NCBI GenBank assembly: GCA_964598225.1
Contig: CAZRBG010000054.1
Coordinates: 1-39,841, forward strand
Length of the DNA: 39,841 nucleotides
Source of the DNA: SG8-4 sp964598225
GTDB taxonomy: Bacteria > Planctomycetota > Phycisphaerae > Sedimentisphaerales > Anaerobacaceae
Direction of reading: 5' to 3'
Part shown: positions 30,282 to 39,838 of the stretch, piece by piece
How positions within the stretch are numbered: position 1 is the stretch's first letter
Layout of the letters: each line of letters opens with the position of its first letter
Position numbers and translations under genes: made by a program
Notes under the pieces: generated by a model
What the model was told of the DNA's origin: nothing
The model's input: the letters and a program-made list of their open reading frames with translations, nothing else
Database searches by the model: none

Positions 30282-31103
30282 TTAATCCGAGCCGGTCCAG
30301 TCTACGACAAGCGTTGTGATATTGTCGTGACCGCCGGCTTTGTTCGCTGCTGCGATGAGTCTTTTGCAGGCGGTTTGAGGATCGGCTTCGGCCTTTAGAA
30401 TTGTCTCGATGTCTTTGTCGACGAGCATGTCGGTCAGGCCGTCGGTGCACAGCAGGATGCGGTCGCGTTTCTTGAGCGCAAACGAGCGGACGTGAGAACG
30501 GACCTTTTCCTCCATCCCGACGTAATGGGTCAACTGGCCGCTGGCCACGTGATTGGTTGCTTCATCGGGCGTGATCCAGCCGCGTTCGATCAGTTCGGAA
30601 ACCACTGAATGATCTCGAGTTAGTTGCGTGAATCGACCCGCCCGTAGTCTGTAAGCCCGGCTGTCGCCGACGTTGGCGACAAAACATCGTTTCTTTCTCA
30701 GCAGGACGATCACCAGCGTCGCTCCCATGTCCTGATAGCCCGTTTCGCTGGTTCCTTCGAGCTGCAACTGCCGGCTCTGCTCGGCTATGGCTCTTTCGAG
30801 CAGAGACCTTATCGTCCGCGTTGTTCCGACCTTGAGTCTGTCGAGGGCATTCTCGATCATTACGGGCAGGTCCTCACTGATGATGCCGGATGCAAGAGCC
30901 CCGCCGCGATGGCCTCCCATGCCGTCTGAGACCACGAACAAAGCTGTCTCAGGATCGGCAAAGAAAGCGTCTTCGTTCTCTTGTCGCATCCTGCCTCGGT
31001 CGGTTTCGGCGGCCCAGAGAAATGGCCCGGAAGGCGCCGGAATCATCTCCGGCGGGGTCGATTCGTTTTTTCTCTGGATTTCTTCAGACAAGGCTCTTTT
31101 CAC
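30282..31103 (-). CDS. PP2C-type serine/threonine phosphatase
   Basis: A 273-residue PP2C (PPM) phosphatase with complete metal-binding motifs: RMRQENEDAFF, SDGMGGHRGG, GDSRAYRL, RDHSVVSELI, LCTDGLTDML and GGHDNITTLVV. It removes phosphate from Ser/Thr proteins, presumably including the neighbouring kinase and its targets. No membrane segment. Its start lies inside the kinase gene by 20 bases, so the kinase and phosphatase are made together. An earlier N-terminal stretch (MKRALSEEIQRKNESTPPEM) is polar and of no known role. Confidence 0.95.
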   Translation of the reverse strand: MKRALSEEIQRKNESTPPEMIPAPSGPFLWAAETDRGRMRQENEDAFFADPETALFVVSDGMGGHRGGALASGIISEDLPVMIENALDRLKVGTTRTIRSLLERAIAEQSRQLQLEGTSETGYQDMGATLVIVLLRKKRCFVANVGDSRAYRLRAGRFTQLTRDHSVVSELIERGWITPDEATNHVASGQLTHYVGMEEKVRSHVRSFALKKRDRILLCTDGLTDMLVDKDIETILKAEADPQTACKRLIAAANKAGGHDNITTLVVDWTGSD

Positions 31104-32415
31104 ACCAGGGACAATAATTCCAGAAGGTCGAGTCGACCGACCAGTTGCAGTTGGCGCAAACTTCCGGGAAGGGGCGGACCTGCCAGTTTCGGCGTACTTT
31201 GCGGCGGCACCACGGGCAATACCTCATGAAGCGCATGAGTTTTCCGCCGCAATGCTTACAGCGACTGTTATAGCGAACTCCTGCCGTGCGAGTAGTCGCC
31301 GGGTCTGCGAAACCCGGCCCGTAGCACCACGGGCAAAAACGCCACTCCGGCAGAACGCCCCTGTGGCAACGCGTGCAGAGATGGCTGTACGGCGTATTTG
31401 CATCGAAGCGGTTGCGGTCGCTGCCACACCACGGGCAGATCTTCATGCTTTCGGCGATAGGCTCGCCGCAATCGGTACACCGGAAGATGGTCGGCAGGAC
31501 TGTTCGGTATCGTTTCATAAAGGCGCGGCGGCGCATCTTCCGCCAGTCGAGCTTGCTGGTTCCGCCGGCTCTGACGGCCGGAGTGAGCTTGAGGTTCTTC
31601 GGAATCGCCGCAAGCAGCGCCGATCGCATCTTTTCGGCGTTGGCGAACCGTTTGGCGGGATCGATTGCCAGGGCCTGCTTGACGAATCCGGCGAACGCCA
31701 GGCTGGTCTTTTCACGCAGTCGCTTGTAGCCCCGTGGAGGCCAGTTGAAGGGCCATTTAGGCAATACGCCGGTTACATATTCGTACAGGATCAGGCTGAC
31801 GGCGAAACAATCGCTGCGGTATGTTGGCTTACCATAGGCCTGCTCGGGCGCGACGTAGCCGGGTGTGCCGAACTCTTCGACGGTTTGCATACGGCCTTTG
31901 ATCTGCAGGCCGATGCCGAAATCGCCGAGCGCGGCGCGACCGTTCGGAAAGAGGAATATGTTGCCGGGCGTAACGTCGCAATGGACCATGCGCTTGCGGT
32001 GAGCGTATGCCAGGCCGTCGAGGACCTGGGCGACGATCGAAATGATCCTGCGCGGGGACATGGGCCTGGAGCGGTCGTCGAGTGTGCCGACGGACAATTC
32101 GGTCGCCAGCACCGCATGATCTCCGATGAAATCTGCGTTCTTGATCGGCATTATGTGGGGATGCCGCAACTGTGCGACAAGGCGTATCTCTCGAAGCAGG
32201 GCCTGGTTGTCGCGTTTGCCGTGGGTATCGGCCAGCGGTATTTTCAGAGCGACCCAGATCCCCTCGACGGTATCGCGGGCCTTCCAGACCTCACAACTGC
32301 CGCCTTCGCCAAGATATTTGGCCAAACGATATTTACCCAGTGTTCGACCTCTCTTTAGCGAAAAGCTCGAAGAACCGGTTGTTTGGCGCTTCGTTCTGTC
32401 AGTCGGCCCGGTCAT
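31084..32415 (-). CDS. Serine/threonine protein kinase with four C-terminal zinc ribbons
   Basis: A 443-residue Hanks-type kinase (about 28-285): glycine loop LGEGGSCEVWKA, VALK lysine, catalytic loop VHCDVTPGN (Cys in place of Arg, so a non-RD kinase), DFGIG and GTPGYVAPEQ. After a basic linker come four zinc ribbons with CxxC...CPWC at 313-331, 347-364, 386-403 and 420-438. No transmembrane span or PASTA domain is seen, so it is cytoplasmic, with the ribbons as probable protein- or nucleic-acid-binding part. It overlaps the PP2C gene by 20 bases. Start 32415 has only a weak ribosome binding site. Confidence 0.93.
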   Translation of the reverse strand: MTGPTDRTKRQTTGSSSFSLKRGRTLGKYRLAKYLGEGGSCEVWKARDTVEGIWVALKIPLADTHGKRDNQALLREIRLVAQLRHPHIMPIKNADFIGDHAVLATELSVGTLDDRSRPMSPRRIISIVAQVLDGLAYAHRKRMVHCDVTPGNIFLFPNGRAALGDFGIGLQIKGRMQTVEEFGTPGYVAPEQAYGKPTYRSDCFAVSLILYEYVTGVLPKWPFNWPPRGYKRLREKTSLAFAGFVKQALAIDPAKRFANAEKMRSALLAAIPKNLKLTPAVRAGGTSKLDWRKMRRRAFMKRYRTVLPTIFRCTDCGEPIAESMKICPWCGSDRNRFDANTPYSHLCTRCHRGVLPEWRFCPWCYGPGFADPATTRTAGVRYNSRCKHCGGKLMRFMRYCPWCRRKVRRNWQVRPFPEVCANCNWSVDSTFWNYCPWCEKSLV

Positions 32416-32542
32416 AATTCTGGTTGCCCCCGGCGATCAGCGTAAACACCGTCCTCATAAAAATTAACAAGAATCCAAAGAATCAATTTCGTGAAATTCG
32501 ACAATAAGTCAACAGAATTTTCTAAAGAAGCGGCTTGCGGTA

Positions 32543-32570
32543 TTGAAATTTAGCAAAGCTACTTTACAAT
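32543..32570 (+). promoter_or_regulatory. Promoter of the coiled-coil protein gene
   Basis: TTGAAA (32543-32548) and TACAAT (32565-32570) with a 16-base spacer lie about 80 bases before the ATG at 32649; each box matches five of six consensus bases. Confidence 0.65.
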
Positions 32571-32648
32571 CTGTGAAGTCGCCGATTCAGGTCGGGTCAA
32601 CAAATACGAAGGAGGCTGAAAAGCTGCAACACAATTCAAGGAGAAACC

Positions 32649-33746
32649 ATGCCGGCACCCAAAAAGAAAACAAATGACACGGAACTCAGCATGAAGAACA
32701 CCAAGCAGGAACTGCTCGACGCCTATCAGGAGACGCTGCAACAGTTGCGTGAAAAGGAAAAGGCCCAACTGAAGCCCGAACAGAAGCTCCAGGAAAAGAA
32801 AGAAGAGGGCATTCTAAAGGCGGTCGCCGGTATTTCCGCAGACGGTGTGATCCAGGAGACTAATAAGCTCAAACATGAAATCGGGGGCATGTTGACCAAA
32901 CTGACCGACAGGTTGGCGGGGGAAGTCGATAAATTCGATCAGGTTCAATTAGCTATTGAGATAAAAGAGCGGGAACTCAAGGAAATCTATGAAATTGAAA
33001 AAGCCGCCGGAAGCCTGGCTGCTTTGATCGAAACGCAGCGCCAGGAGAAACTCAAGTTCGAGCAAGAGATGGCCGACGAGCGAGAAAGCCTGACTCAGGA
33101 AATAGAGACTACGAGGCAGCAGTGGCAAAAAGAAAAAACAGATCATCAAGCTCAGGTCAAAGAACGCCAGGAACAGCAAGCCAAGGAACGCAAGCGCGAA
33201 AAGGATGAATACCAATACGCCTTCGAGCGAGAAAAGCAACTGGCCCGGGACAAATTCGAGGATGAAAAAGCCAGACTGCAGGCGGACAAACAAGCCCTGG
33301 AAACCGAGATGAAAGACCTCAAGGAGCAAACTGAAAAGGAACTCAACGAGCGGGAAAAGCAGATCAGCAGCAGAGAACAGGAATTCGAGTCTTTGCAGGC
33401 CCAGGTGGCTGAGTTTCCCGGGAAACTGGAGACGGCAGTCGCCAAGGCGGTCGAGGAAAACACCAAACGCATTGAATCGGAGACGAAGTACCAGAAAGAT
33501 CTTCTGCAAAAGGAATTCGAGGGCCAGCGCAATGTACTGACAGCCAGAATACAGTCTCTGGAAAAAACAGTGAAAGAGCAAAATGAACAGATTGCCAAGC
33601 TGTCCACACAGCAGGACACCGCCTACCAGAAGATTCAGGACGTCGCCGTCAAGGCCATCGAGGGCGCTTCGAAGGCCGGTTCATTCAGCGAATTACAACA
33701 TGTCCTGTCCGAGCAGATCAAAAAGAAACAGGCCAACGATAGCTGA
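32649..33746 (+). CDS. Long coiled-coil protein (365 aa)
   Basis: After a short basic tail (MPAPKKKTNDTEL) nearly the whole protein is a Glu, Lys and Gln-rich heptad coiled coil (about 20-350), with one softer region at 55-100 (ILKAVAGISADGVIQETN). Examples: YQETLQQLREKEKAQLKPE, KFEDEKARLQADKQALETEM. The C-terminus (SFSELQHVLSEQIKKKQ) is helical too. No signal peptide, membrane span or enzymatic motif. It may act as a cytoplasmic scaffold or filament, as other bacterial coiled-coil proteins; specific function unknown. It has its own promoter and AAGGAG before the ATG, in a separate transcription unit from the kinase. Confidence 0.85.
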   Translation: MPAPKKKTNDTELSMKNTKQELLDAYQETLQQLREKEKAQLKPEQKLQEKKEEGILKAVAGISADGVIQETNKLKHEIGGMLTKLTDRLAGEVDKFDQVQLAIEIKERELKEIYEIEKAAGSLAALIETQRQEKLKFEQEMADERESLTQEIETTRQQWQKEKTDHQAQVKERQEQQAKERKREKDEYQYAFEREKQLARDKFEDEKARLQADKQALETEMKDLKEQTEKELNEREKQISSREQEFESLQAQVAEFPGKLETAVAKAVEENTKRIESETKYQKDLLQKEFEGQRNVLTARIQSLEKTVKEQNEQIAKLSTQQDTAYQKIQDVAVKAIEGASKAGSFSELQHVLSEQIKKKQANDS

Positions 33747-33895
33747 CTGAAACGGAGGCAAACGGAGACTACAAAACGCAACAAGGCATCGTATTGTTGC
33801 CGGAACAGGATTTCTTTGCGCACACTGTATGTGGCAAGAAATACATCTTGACTGGCGTATTGCGAAGCGATAATTTATGCGTTTCGCCAAAGCGG

Positions 33896-33990
33896 CATAG
33901 AGTCGTGGCGAGGCCGTCCCGGCCTTGAGTCCTGCCGGCATTTTGACGGCGATCTCTACAAGTACAAGGGCGAGACGCCCTCGCTACCTT
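33896..33990. repeat. Composite intergenic repeat (copy 2 of the 24-bp repeat)
   Basis: It begins with GGCGAGGCCGTCCCGGCC (AGGCCG/CGGCCT hairpin), continues through cctgccggcattttgacggcg, and ends with the 24-bp unit identical to 9342-9365 (33964-33987). It lies between the coiled-coil gene and argB and is probably a dispersed element. Confidence 0.6.
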
Positions 33991-34006
33991 CAAAAGGTTG
34001 ATAATC

Positions 34007-34885
34007 ATGGAAGAAGCTATTGCAAAAGCCGGCGCCTTGATAGAGGCGATGGGGTATATCAGGCGGTTTCGCGGGCGGATAGTCGTTGTCAAGCTCGGCG
34101 GCAGCGTTCTGGATGATGTTTCACTGCAGAATAAGCTCGTGACCGACGTGGCTTTTATGGCAACCGTCGGGATGCACCCGATTATCGTCCACGGGGGCGG
34201 CAAAGCCATAACCCGGGCGATGAACGAAGCCGGTCTCGAGCCGGTTTGGGTAAAGGGCAGGAGGTATACCGACGAGCGGACGCTTACTATAGCCGAGCAT
34301 ACACTTGTCCACAAGATTAACGCGCCCATCTGCGAAATGTTGAATGAACTGGAATGTGAATCCATGGGTTTGCATTCGCTGGGCAGTTGCGCGCTTTTTG
34401 CCGAGACCCTCAGGCTTCAGGGCGAGGACGGACGAAAGCTCGACATCGGACTGGTGGGGAAAGTGGTCAATGTAAACTCAAAATTGCTTATGAAGCTCTG
34501 TGCCGACGGGACCGTCCCGGTTATCGCCTCGATCGCCAAGGACAAAACAGGCGGCAAACTAAACGTCAACGCCGACAGCGCCGCAGGGATGGTCGCAGCG
34601 GGCGTCTGTGCCGAGAAGCTTGTCGTCGTCAGCGATACTCACGGCATAAGGGCCGACGTCAACGACCCGGACAGTTGGGTCTCGAGTCTGAACGAACAGC
34701 AAATCAAGGAGATGATCGACGCCGGCATTATAACCGAAGCGATGTTCCCGAAGGTTGAGGCCTGCATGACCGCGCTTGATGCGGGGGTCAGAAAGGCCCA
34801 TATTATCGACGGACGAATCGCCCATTCGCTGTTGCTCGAGATATATACCGACGAAGGTATCGGAACTCAGATACTTCGAAATTGA
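34007..34885 (+). CDS. argB: Acetylglutamate kinase
   Basis: The 292-residue amino acid kinase makes N-acetylglutamyl phosphate, the second step of arginine synthesis. Motifs: VVVKLGGSVLDD (Lys in the phosphate-binding strand), IIVHGGGKAI, GLVGKVVNVN, LNVNADSAAGMVA, KLVVVSDTHGI and KVEACMTALDAGV. Start 34007 (MEEAIAKAG) follows AAAGG; the frame opens 9 bases earlier with a TTG. It is 55 bases before argD, with argF following, so arginine genes are grouped. Confidence 0.96.
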   Translation: MEEAIAKAGALIEAMGYIRRFRGRIVVVKLGGSVLDDVSLQNKLVTDVAFMATVGMHPIIVHGGGKAITRAMNEAGLEPVWVKGRRYTDERTLTIAEHTLVHKINAPICEMLNELECESMGLHSLGSCALFAETLRLQGEDGRKLDIGLVGKVVNVNSKLLMKLCADGTVPVIASIAKDKTGGKLNVNADSAAGMVAAGVCAEKLVVVSDTHGIRADVNDPDSWVSSLNEQQIKEMIDAGIITEAMFPKVEACMTALDAGVRKAHIIDGRIAHSLLLEIYTDEGIGTQILRN

Positions 34886-34940
34886 GAATTAGTCCCCGTA
34901 TGTGCGGCAATGACGACATACGACAGACGAGGCACGAATC

Positions 34941-36122
<1,182 letters not shown>

Positions 36123-36123
36123 C

Positions 36124-36190
36124 CACATCGGGCGCAGAGGACACGGAGAAAAGTAATTTAGATCTCTGTGGTCTCTGTGTCCTCTGTGGC
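36124..36190. repeat. Inverted repeat between argD and argF
   Basis: Left arm CGCAGAGGACACGGAGA (36133-36149) is complementary at 15 of 17 positions to TCTCTGTGTCCTCTGTG (36172-36188). It is a familiar dispersed intergenic repeat of the CTCTGTGTCCTCTGTGGC type. As RNA it could separate argF expression from argD. Confidence 0.65.
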
Positions 36191-36257
36191 CAAAGAAATA
36201 AAAAAATTTGAGACTCTGTGGCAAAGAATAAAGTTCTCGGCTTGGAGTGAGTATAAG

Positions 36258-37169
36258 ATGGAGCATTTTCTTTCTATAATTGATTGTTCGGCTGACCAAC
36301 TGAACGAGCTTCTGGTGATAAGTGCTCATTTGAAGGCTCTTTATAAGGAAGGCGGCAGCGACCTGTGTCTTGCCAACAAGACATTAGTAATGCTTTTCGA
36401 GAAGCCCAGCCTGCGGACGCGGATCAGCTTTCAGGTTGCCATGACGGACCTTGGCGGCAATGCAATCTACATCAAGCCTGAAGACATCGGCGGCATCGGC
36501 AAGCGCGAGCCGGTCAAGGACATGGCCCGGGTCATGAGCCGATACGTCAAGGGGATAATGGCGCGGACTTTCGAGCACGGCGCGGTTACGGAGCTGGCCG
36601 AATATGCGACGGTGCCGGTCATAAACGCGCTGACCGACTGGTCGCACCCGTGCCAGGCGATGGCCGACGTACTTACAATTCGCGAGCATTGCGGGCGGAT
36701 AGAAGGCGTAAAAGTCGCATACATAGGCGACGGCAATAACGTCGCACGCTCGCTGAGCTTTGCCGCGGCGAAGCTGGGTATGAAGCTCGTCCTTGCTTCG
36801 CCCGCCGGCTACGAGCTTGACGATGAGACAATCGAAAAGGCGAATAAGGTCCGCCCGCAGAGCGTCGAGCAAACAAACGATCCGGCCGCAGCGATTTCCG
36901 GCGTCGACATTATCTATACCGACACTTGGGTCAGCATGGGCCAGGAGGACGAGAAAAAAAAGCGAGTGCAGGATTTTGAGGGCTTTCAGGTCAATGCAGA
37001 ACTGCTCAAATCCGCCCCGGCCGACGCAAAGATCATGCACTGTCTGCCCGCGAAGCGGGGCTATGAGATTACCGACGACGTAACCGAGTCGCCAAACTCG
37101 ATAATGTTCGACCAGGCCGAAAACCGCCTCCACTTCCAGAGGGCACTGCTCAAGAAGTTGATGAGTTAG
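36258..37169 (+). CDS. argF: Ornithine carbamoyltransferase
   Basis: The 303-residue enzyme joins ornithine and carbamoyl phosphate to citrulline. Motifs: carbamoyl phosphate site EKPSLRTRISF (Ser-Leu-Arg-Thr-Arg variant, as in Thermus-type OTCs), HPCQAMAD, DTWVSMGQE for ornithine binding, and MHCLPAKRG. Start 36258 (MEHFLSII) is set by GGAGTGAG and by the normal OTC N-terminus; a frame reaching 36168 runs through the repeat and is not real. Confidence 0.95.
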   Translation: MEHFLSIIDCSADQLNELLVISAHLKALYKEGGSDLCLANKTLVMLFEKPSLRTRISFQVAMTDLGGNAIYIKPEDIGGIGKREPVKDMARVMSRYVKGIMARTFEHGAVTELAEYATVPVINALTDWSHPCQAMADVLTIREHCGRIEGVKVAYIGDGNNVARSLSFAAAKLGMKLVLASPAGYELDDETIEKANKVRPQSVEQTNDPAAAISGVDIIYTDTWVSMGQEDEKKKRVQDFEGFQVNAELLKSAPADAKIMHCLPAKRGYEITDDVTESPNSIMFDQAENRLHFQRALLKKLMS

Positions 37170-37300
37170 ACACAGATCACACTATCAAGGTATATCTCAC
37201 GGTTGCATGGCCATTGCCCGGCTGGTACAATACCCGCTGTTCGTAGTCGAGGTCGAAAACTCGTCGCCGTCTTCAGGAAAGCGTAGGAACTTAACGGATT

Positions 37301-37567
37301 ATGGCTGATAAGGACAAAAACACGTGGTGCGCCAAGGCGAAAAGGACTGTCACGGCTGTATTGCCAGTTGCCGCGAACCGCCGAGGCCGGTGCGTTAACT
37401 GCGGGGCCTGCTGCAAGCTGCCCAACTTGTGCCCTTTTCTCAAGGCCGGTAAAGACGGCAAAGAGTACTGCTCCATATACCCGATCCGTCCGTTCAATTG
37501 CAGGAAATATCCGCGGACTCAATCCGAGTGCGTTACCGAAGACACCTGCGGCTACACTTTCGATTGA
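37301..37567 (+). CDS. YkgJ-like Cys-cluster protein
   Basis: An 88-residue protein with CVNCGACCKL, CPFLK, YCSIYPIRPFNCRKYPR and a last CVTEDTCGY. This is the YkgJ-family cysteine cluster (CxxCxxCC...C...RPxxCRxYP), suggested to bind Fe-S or zinc. The short N-terminal tail is basic. The family is often near unrelated enzymes, and its substrate is unknown. Placed 131 bases after argF on the same strand. Confidence 0.85.
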   Translation: MADKDKNTWCAKAKRTVTAVLPVAANRRGRCVNCGACCKLPNLCPFLKAGKDGKEYCSIYPIRPFNCRKYPRTQSECVTEDTCGYTFD

Positions 37568-37613
37568 TCGGGATATTCCTTATTAACTGTGGCTAATAGT
37601 CAACCTGAAATAT

Positions 37614-38846
37614 TCACCGGTTTCTCCGCTCGTATCGGCTGATGTTGCGAATCGCCTGGCGCAGGCGCTGCTCGTTCTCGACCAGTGCGATGCGCATGTA
37701 GCCTTCGCCGCCCTCGCCGAAAGCCCTGCCCGGCGCTATCGAGACCTCGGCATGTTCCATCAGGTCCATCGCGTAGTCGATACTGCCCTTGCCTTTGGAA
37801 TGGTCTTGCGGCACCCTTGCCCAGACGAACATGCTCGCTCGCGGCTTGGCCACTTCCCAGCCGATACGGTTCAGCCCTTCACAGACTACGTCACGCCTGG
37901 ACTGATACTTCAGATTCTGGGCCTTGATATCATCCTCGCAATGCCGCATCGCAATGATACCGGCGATTTGTATAGCCTGGAATATGCCGTAATCGTAATA
38001 ACCCTTTATCGTGGCCAGATAATCGACCATGTCCCTGTTGCCCGCGACAAAGCCGATGCGAAAACCGGCCATGTTGTAGGGCTTGCTCAGGGTGGTAAAC
38101 TCGACGCCGACGTCCTTGGCTCCCTTGACCGAGAGAAAGCTCGGCGCTTTATAACCGTCGAAGGTGGTCTCTCCATAGGCAAAGTCGTTAATCACCGCGA
38201 TCCCGGTCTTCTTCGCCAGCTCGACGACCGGCTCGAAGAACCCCTCGTCGACGGTCATCGCCGTCGGATTGTGCGGATAATTGAGAATCAGCAGCTTCGG
38301 CGTCGGGTACATGTTTTCGATCATCGTCGTGACGTTCTTTATAAACGCCTCATCGTTGCCCAAGGGCACGGACACCACGTTCGCCCCGGCCAGCGCCACG
38401 GCGTAATTGTGGATCGGGAATGCCGGGTCGGGCACGATCGCCGTATCGCCCGGGCCCATCATCGCCAGGCACAGATGGCTGAATCCCTCTTTCGAGCCGA
38501 TGCAGGCCAGCACCTCCGTCTCGGGATCGAGATCGACGTTCCATTTGGCCGCGTACTTCTTGGCCATCTCGCCGCGAAGGTTCTTGATGCCCTTCGATGC
38601 GCTGTATCGCTGGTTGCGAGGGTCTTTGGAGGCTTCGCACAGCTTGTCGATAACGACCTGGGGCGTCGGATCGGAAGGATTGCCCATGCCTAAGTCGATT
38701 ATATCCACCCCCGCGCGCCGCTTGGCCAGTTTCAGTGCATTGAGCCTGCCAAAAAGATAAGGCGGCAAACGCTTTATCCTCTGTGCCGGCTCGATCTGCT
38801 TGTCGCCAGGCCGCCTGTGGCCGATATCCTGTTCCAGTCCTGCCAT
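37614..38846 (-). CDS. AlaC-like class I/II PLP aminotransferase
   Basis: The 410-residue protein is like E. coli AlaC (alanine-synthesising) and related LL-diaminopimelate aminotransferases. Motifs: RLPPYLFGRLNALKLAKRR, IIDLGMGNPSDPTP, YSASKGI, GSKEGFSHL, NYPHNPTA (Asn193), NDFAYGE (Asp221), and PLP-binding Lys255 in TLSKPYNMAGFRIGF. The N-terminal 15 residues are an unusual tail. Product assignment (alanine against LL-DAP) needs experiment. It is convergent with the YkgJ-like gene. Confidence 0.92.
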   Translation of the reverse strand: MAGLEQDIGHRRPGDKQIEPAQRIKRLPPYLFGRLNALKLAKRRAGVDIIDLGMGNPSDPTPQVVIDKLCEASKDPRNQRYSASKGIKNLRGEMAKKYAAKWNVDLDPETEVLACIGSKEGFSHLCLAMMGPGDTAIVPDPAFPIHNYAVALAGANVVSVPLGNDEAFIKNVTTMIENMYPTPKLLILNYPHNPTAMTVDEGFFEPVVELAKKTGIAVINDFAYGETTFDGYKAPSFLSVKGAKDVGVEFTTLSKPYNMAGFRIGFVAGNRDMVDYLATIKGYYDYGIFQAIQIAGIIAMRHCEDDIKAQNLKYQSRRDVVCEGLNRIGWEVAKPRASMFVWARVPQDHSKGKGSIDYAMDLMEHAEVSIAPGRAFGEGGEGYMRIALVENEQRLRQAIRNISRYERRNR

Positions 38847-38865
38847 GGTTCCACCCCGATTTCTA

Positions 38866-38918
38866 CGTCGTCATCCCAATACTTCTACCTCGTCATCCCG
38901 AGCGCAGCCGAGGGATCC
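38866..38918. repeat. Duplicated CGTCATCCC palindromic repeat
   Basis: cgtcatccca (near 38868) is followed at 38891 by the fuller copy, cgtcatcccgagcgcagccg and agggatcc. This is a common dispersed bacterial repeat (GTCATCCCGAGC...GAGGGATC), located just upstream of the aminotransferase ATG. Confidence 0.55.
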
Positions 38919-39090
38919 GCCCCATTGTACGAACCCATTCTTCGCACAATCTGGTCCAGCCACGGCCTGATACTACAGGATGTTAAATTAGGTCATGCCA
39001 TCAAGTTGTACTTATTTAAGATCGGATAGTTTACACCGCCCTGATAAATTTTCAACCTATTTCCCCCGATCAAAAGCATTGAGTCCGGAG

Positions 39091-39405
39091 AATTGGCCCT
39101 GATTGGGTTTGCTTTCCTTGACTTGCCACAAACCTTAATTTGCACTAAACCTGCGTCACAAGTGAGCTTATGCCCTTTTCGCCCTTTCGCAAATTGGCTT
39201 TGTTTCTACGAATTCCTTTTCGCAGTCCTGTGGACTCCTTTCGGAGTAAGCGGCACGCACCACGCAGCACGAGTAAATTGGCTTTGTTTTGCGAAAGTAC
39301 CTATTCGCGGCACGCACCACTCCGAACGAATGAATTGGCCCATTCGACTGCGCTCAGGGCATGCTTTGTTTCGCATTTTTTTATGCTTCATTCGGATATT
39401 CGCCA
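39091..39405. repeat. Degenerate tandem array of 'aaattggctttgttt' units
   Basis: Unit starts at 39091 (aattggccc), 39191 (aaattggctttgttt), 39275 (aaattggctttgttt) and 39333 (aattggccca ... catgctttgttt). Between them recurs cggcacgcaccac (39251 and 39308). The palindromic ATTCGACTGCGCTCAGGGC (39342-39360) is embedded in the last unit. In the other strand the translated units read KQSQF, a signature of a repeat family in Phycisphaerae, in my experience. Confidence 0.6.
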
Positions 39406-39637
39406 TTCGATCTTGGGCATTTCGGTTAAATACCATTCTGTCTTCTCAATTCTGTGTTCTGTATTCTATCATCATATATTAGTTATGTATTATACCATAT
39501 TTATCGATTCCGCGGAAAAACCCCTTGTGACATGCACTGGCGCTATCAAAAACGAGGGTGTTTTGCCGGTTTTCATGGGTTTATCAGCGGAATCATTTAT
39601 CGTCGCTTTTCAAGCGAAATCCCTTTTTCAGACACAG

Positions 39638-39665
39638 ACGCCGTCCTGAGCGAAGTCGAAGGATC
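39638..39665. repeat. TCCTGAGCGAAGTCGAAGGAT repeat
   Basis: cctgagcgaagtcgaagga (39645-39663) is the inverted relative of the tcgactgcgctcagg core at 39344-39358. Both belong to one widely dispersed palindromic repeat type. Confidence 0.5.
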
Positions 39666-39803
39666 ATCGCAGATTCTATTATGCAGAACGCAGTCAAGGG
39701 ATAACCAGGGTAATTGAAACTTTGAAATAAGTGTGGCGTCCTCTGATATGCCCTGATATGACAGAAGAGGAAGGCTGAATCTTGCGCTATACCGCTCACG
39801 AAA

Positions 39804-39838
39804 ATTGACCCGCCTTTGCTCAATTGAATTGCCCCACC
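39804..39838. repeat. Two ATTG[AC]CCC[AG]CC repeats at window end, perhaps IS21-type terminus
   Basis: attgacccgcc (39804-39814) and attgccccacc (39828-39838) are repeated with a 24-base period. IS21-family elements carry multiple short terminal repeats with GGGTCAATT words. No transposase is in the window, so this is only a hint. Confidence 0.3.

Noticed and set aside
30787..32358. A 523-codon plus-strand open frame
   Set aside because: It is antisense to the PP2C and kinase genes, which have complete motifs; its translation has no recognisable domain and high Arg/Ala shadow composition.
32949..33581. Hydrophobic-looking minus-strand frame rich in Leu and Phe
   Set aside because: It is the complement of Glu/Lys-rich coiled-coil codons; such codons always give Leu/Phe on the other strand.
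37752..38693. A 313-codon plus-strand open frame
   Set aside because: Antisense to the aminotransferase gene, which carries all PLP motifs.
39091..39405. CRISPR array
   Set aside because: Units are degenerate, unequally spaced and the spacers share sequence; no cas gene is present in the window.
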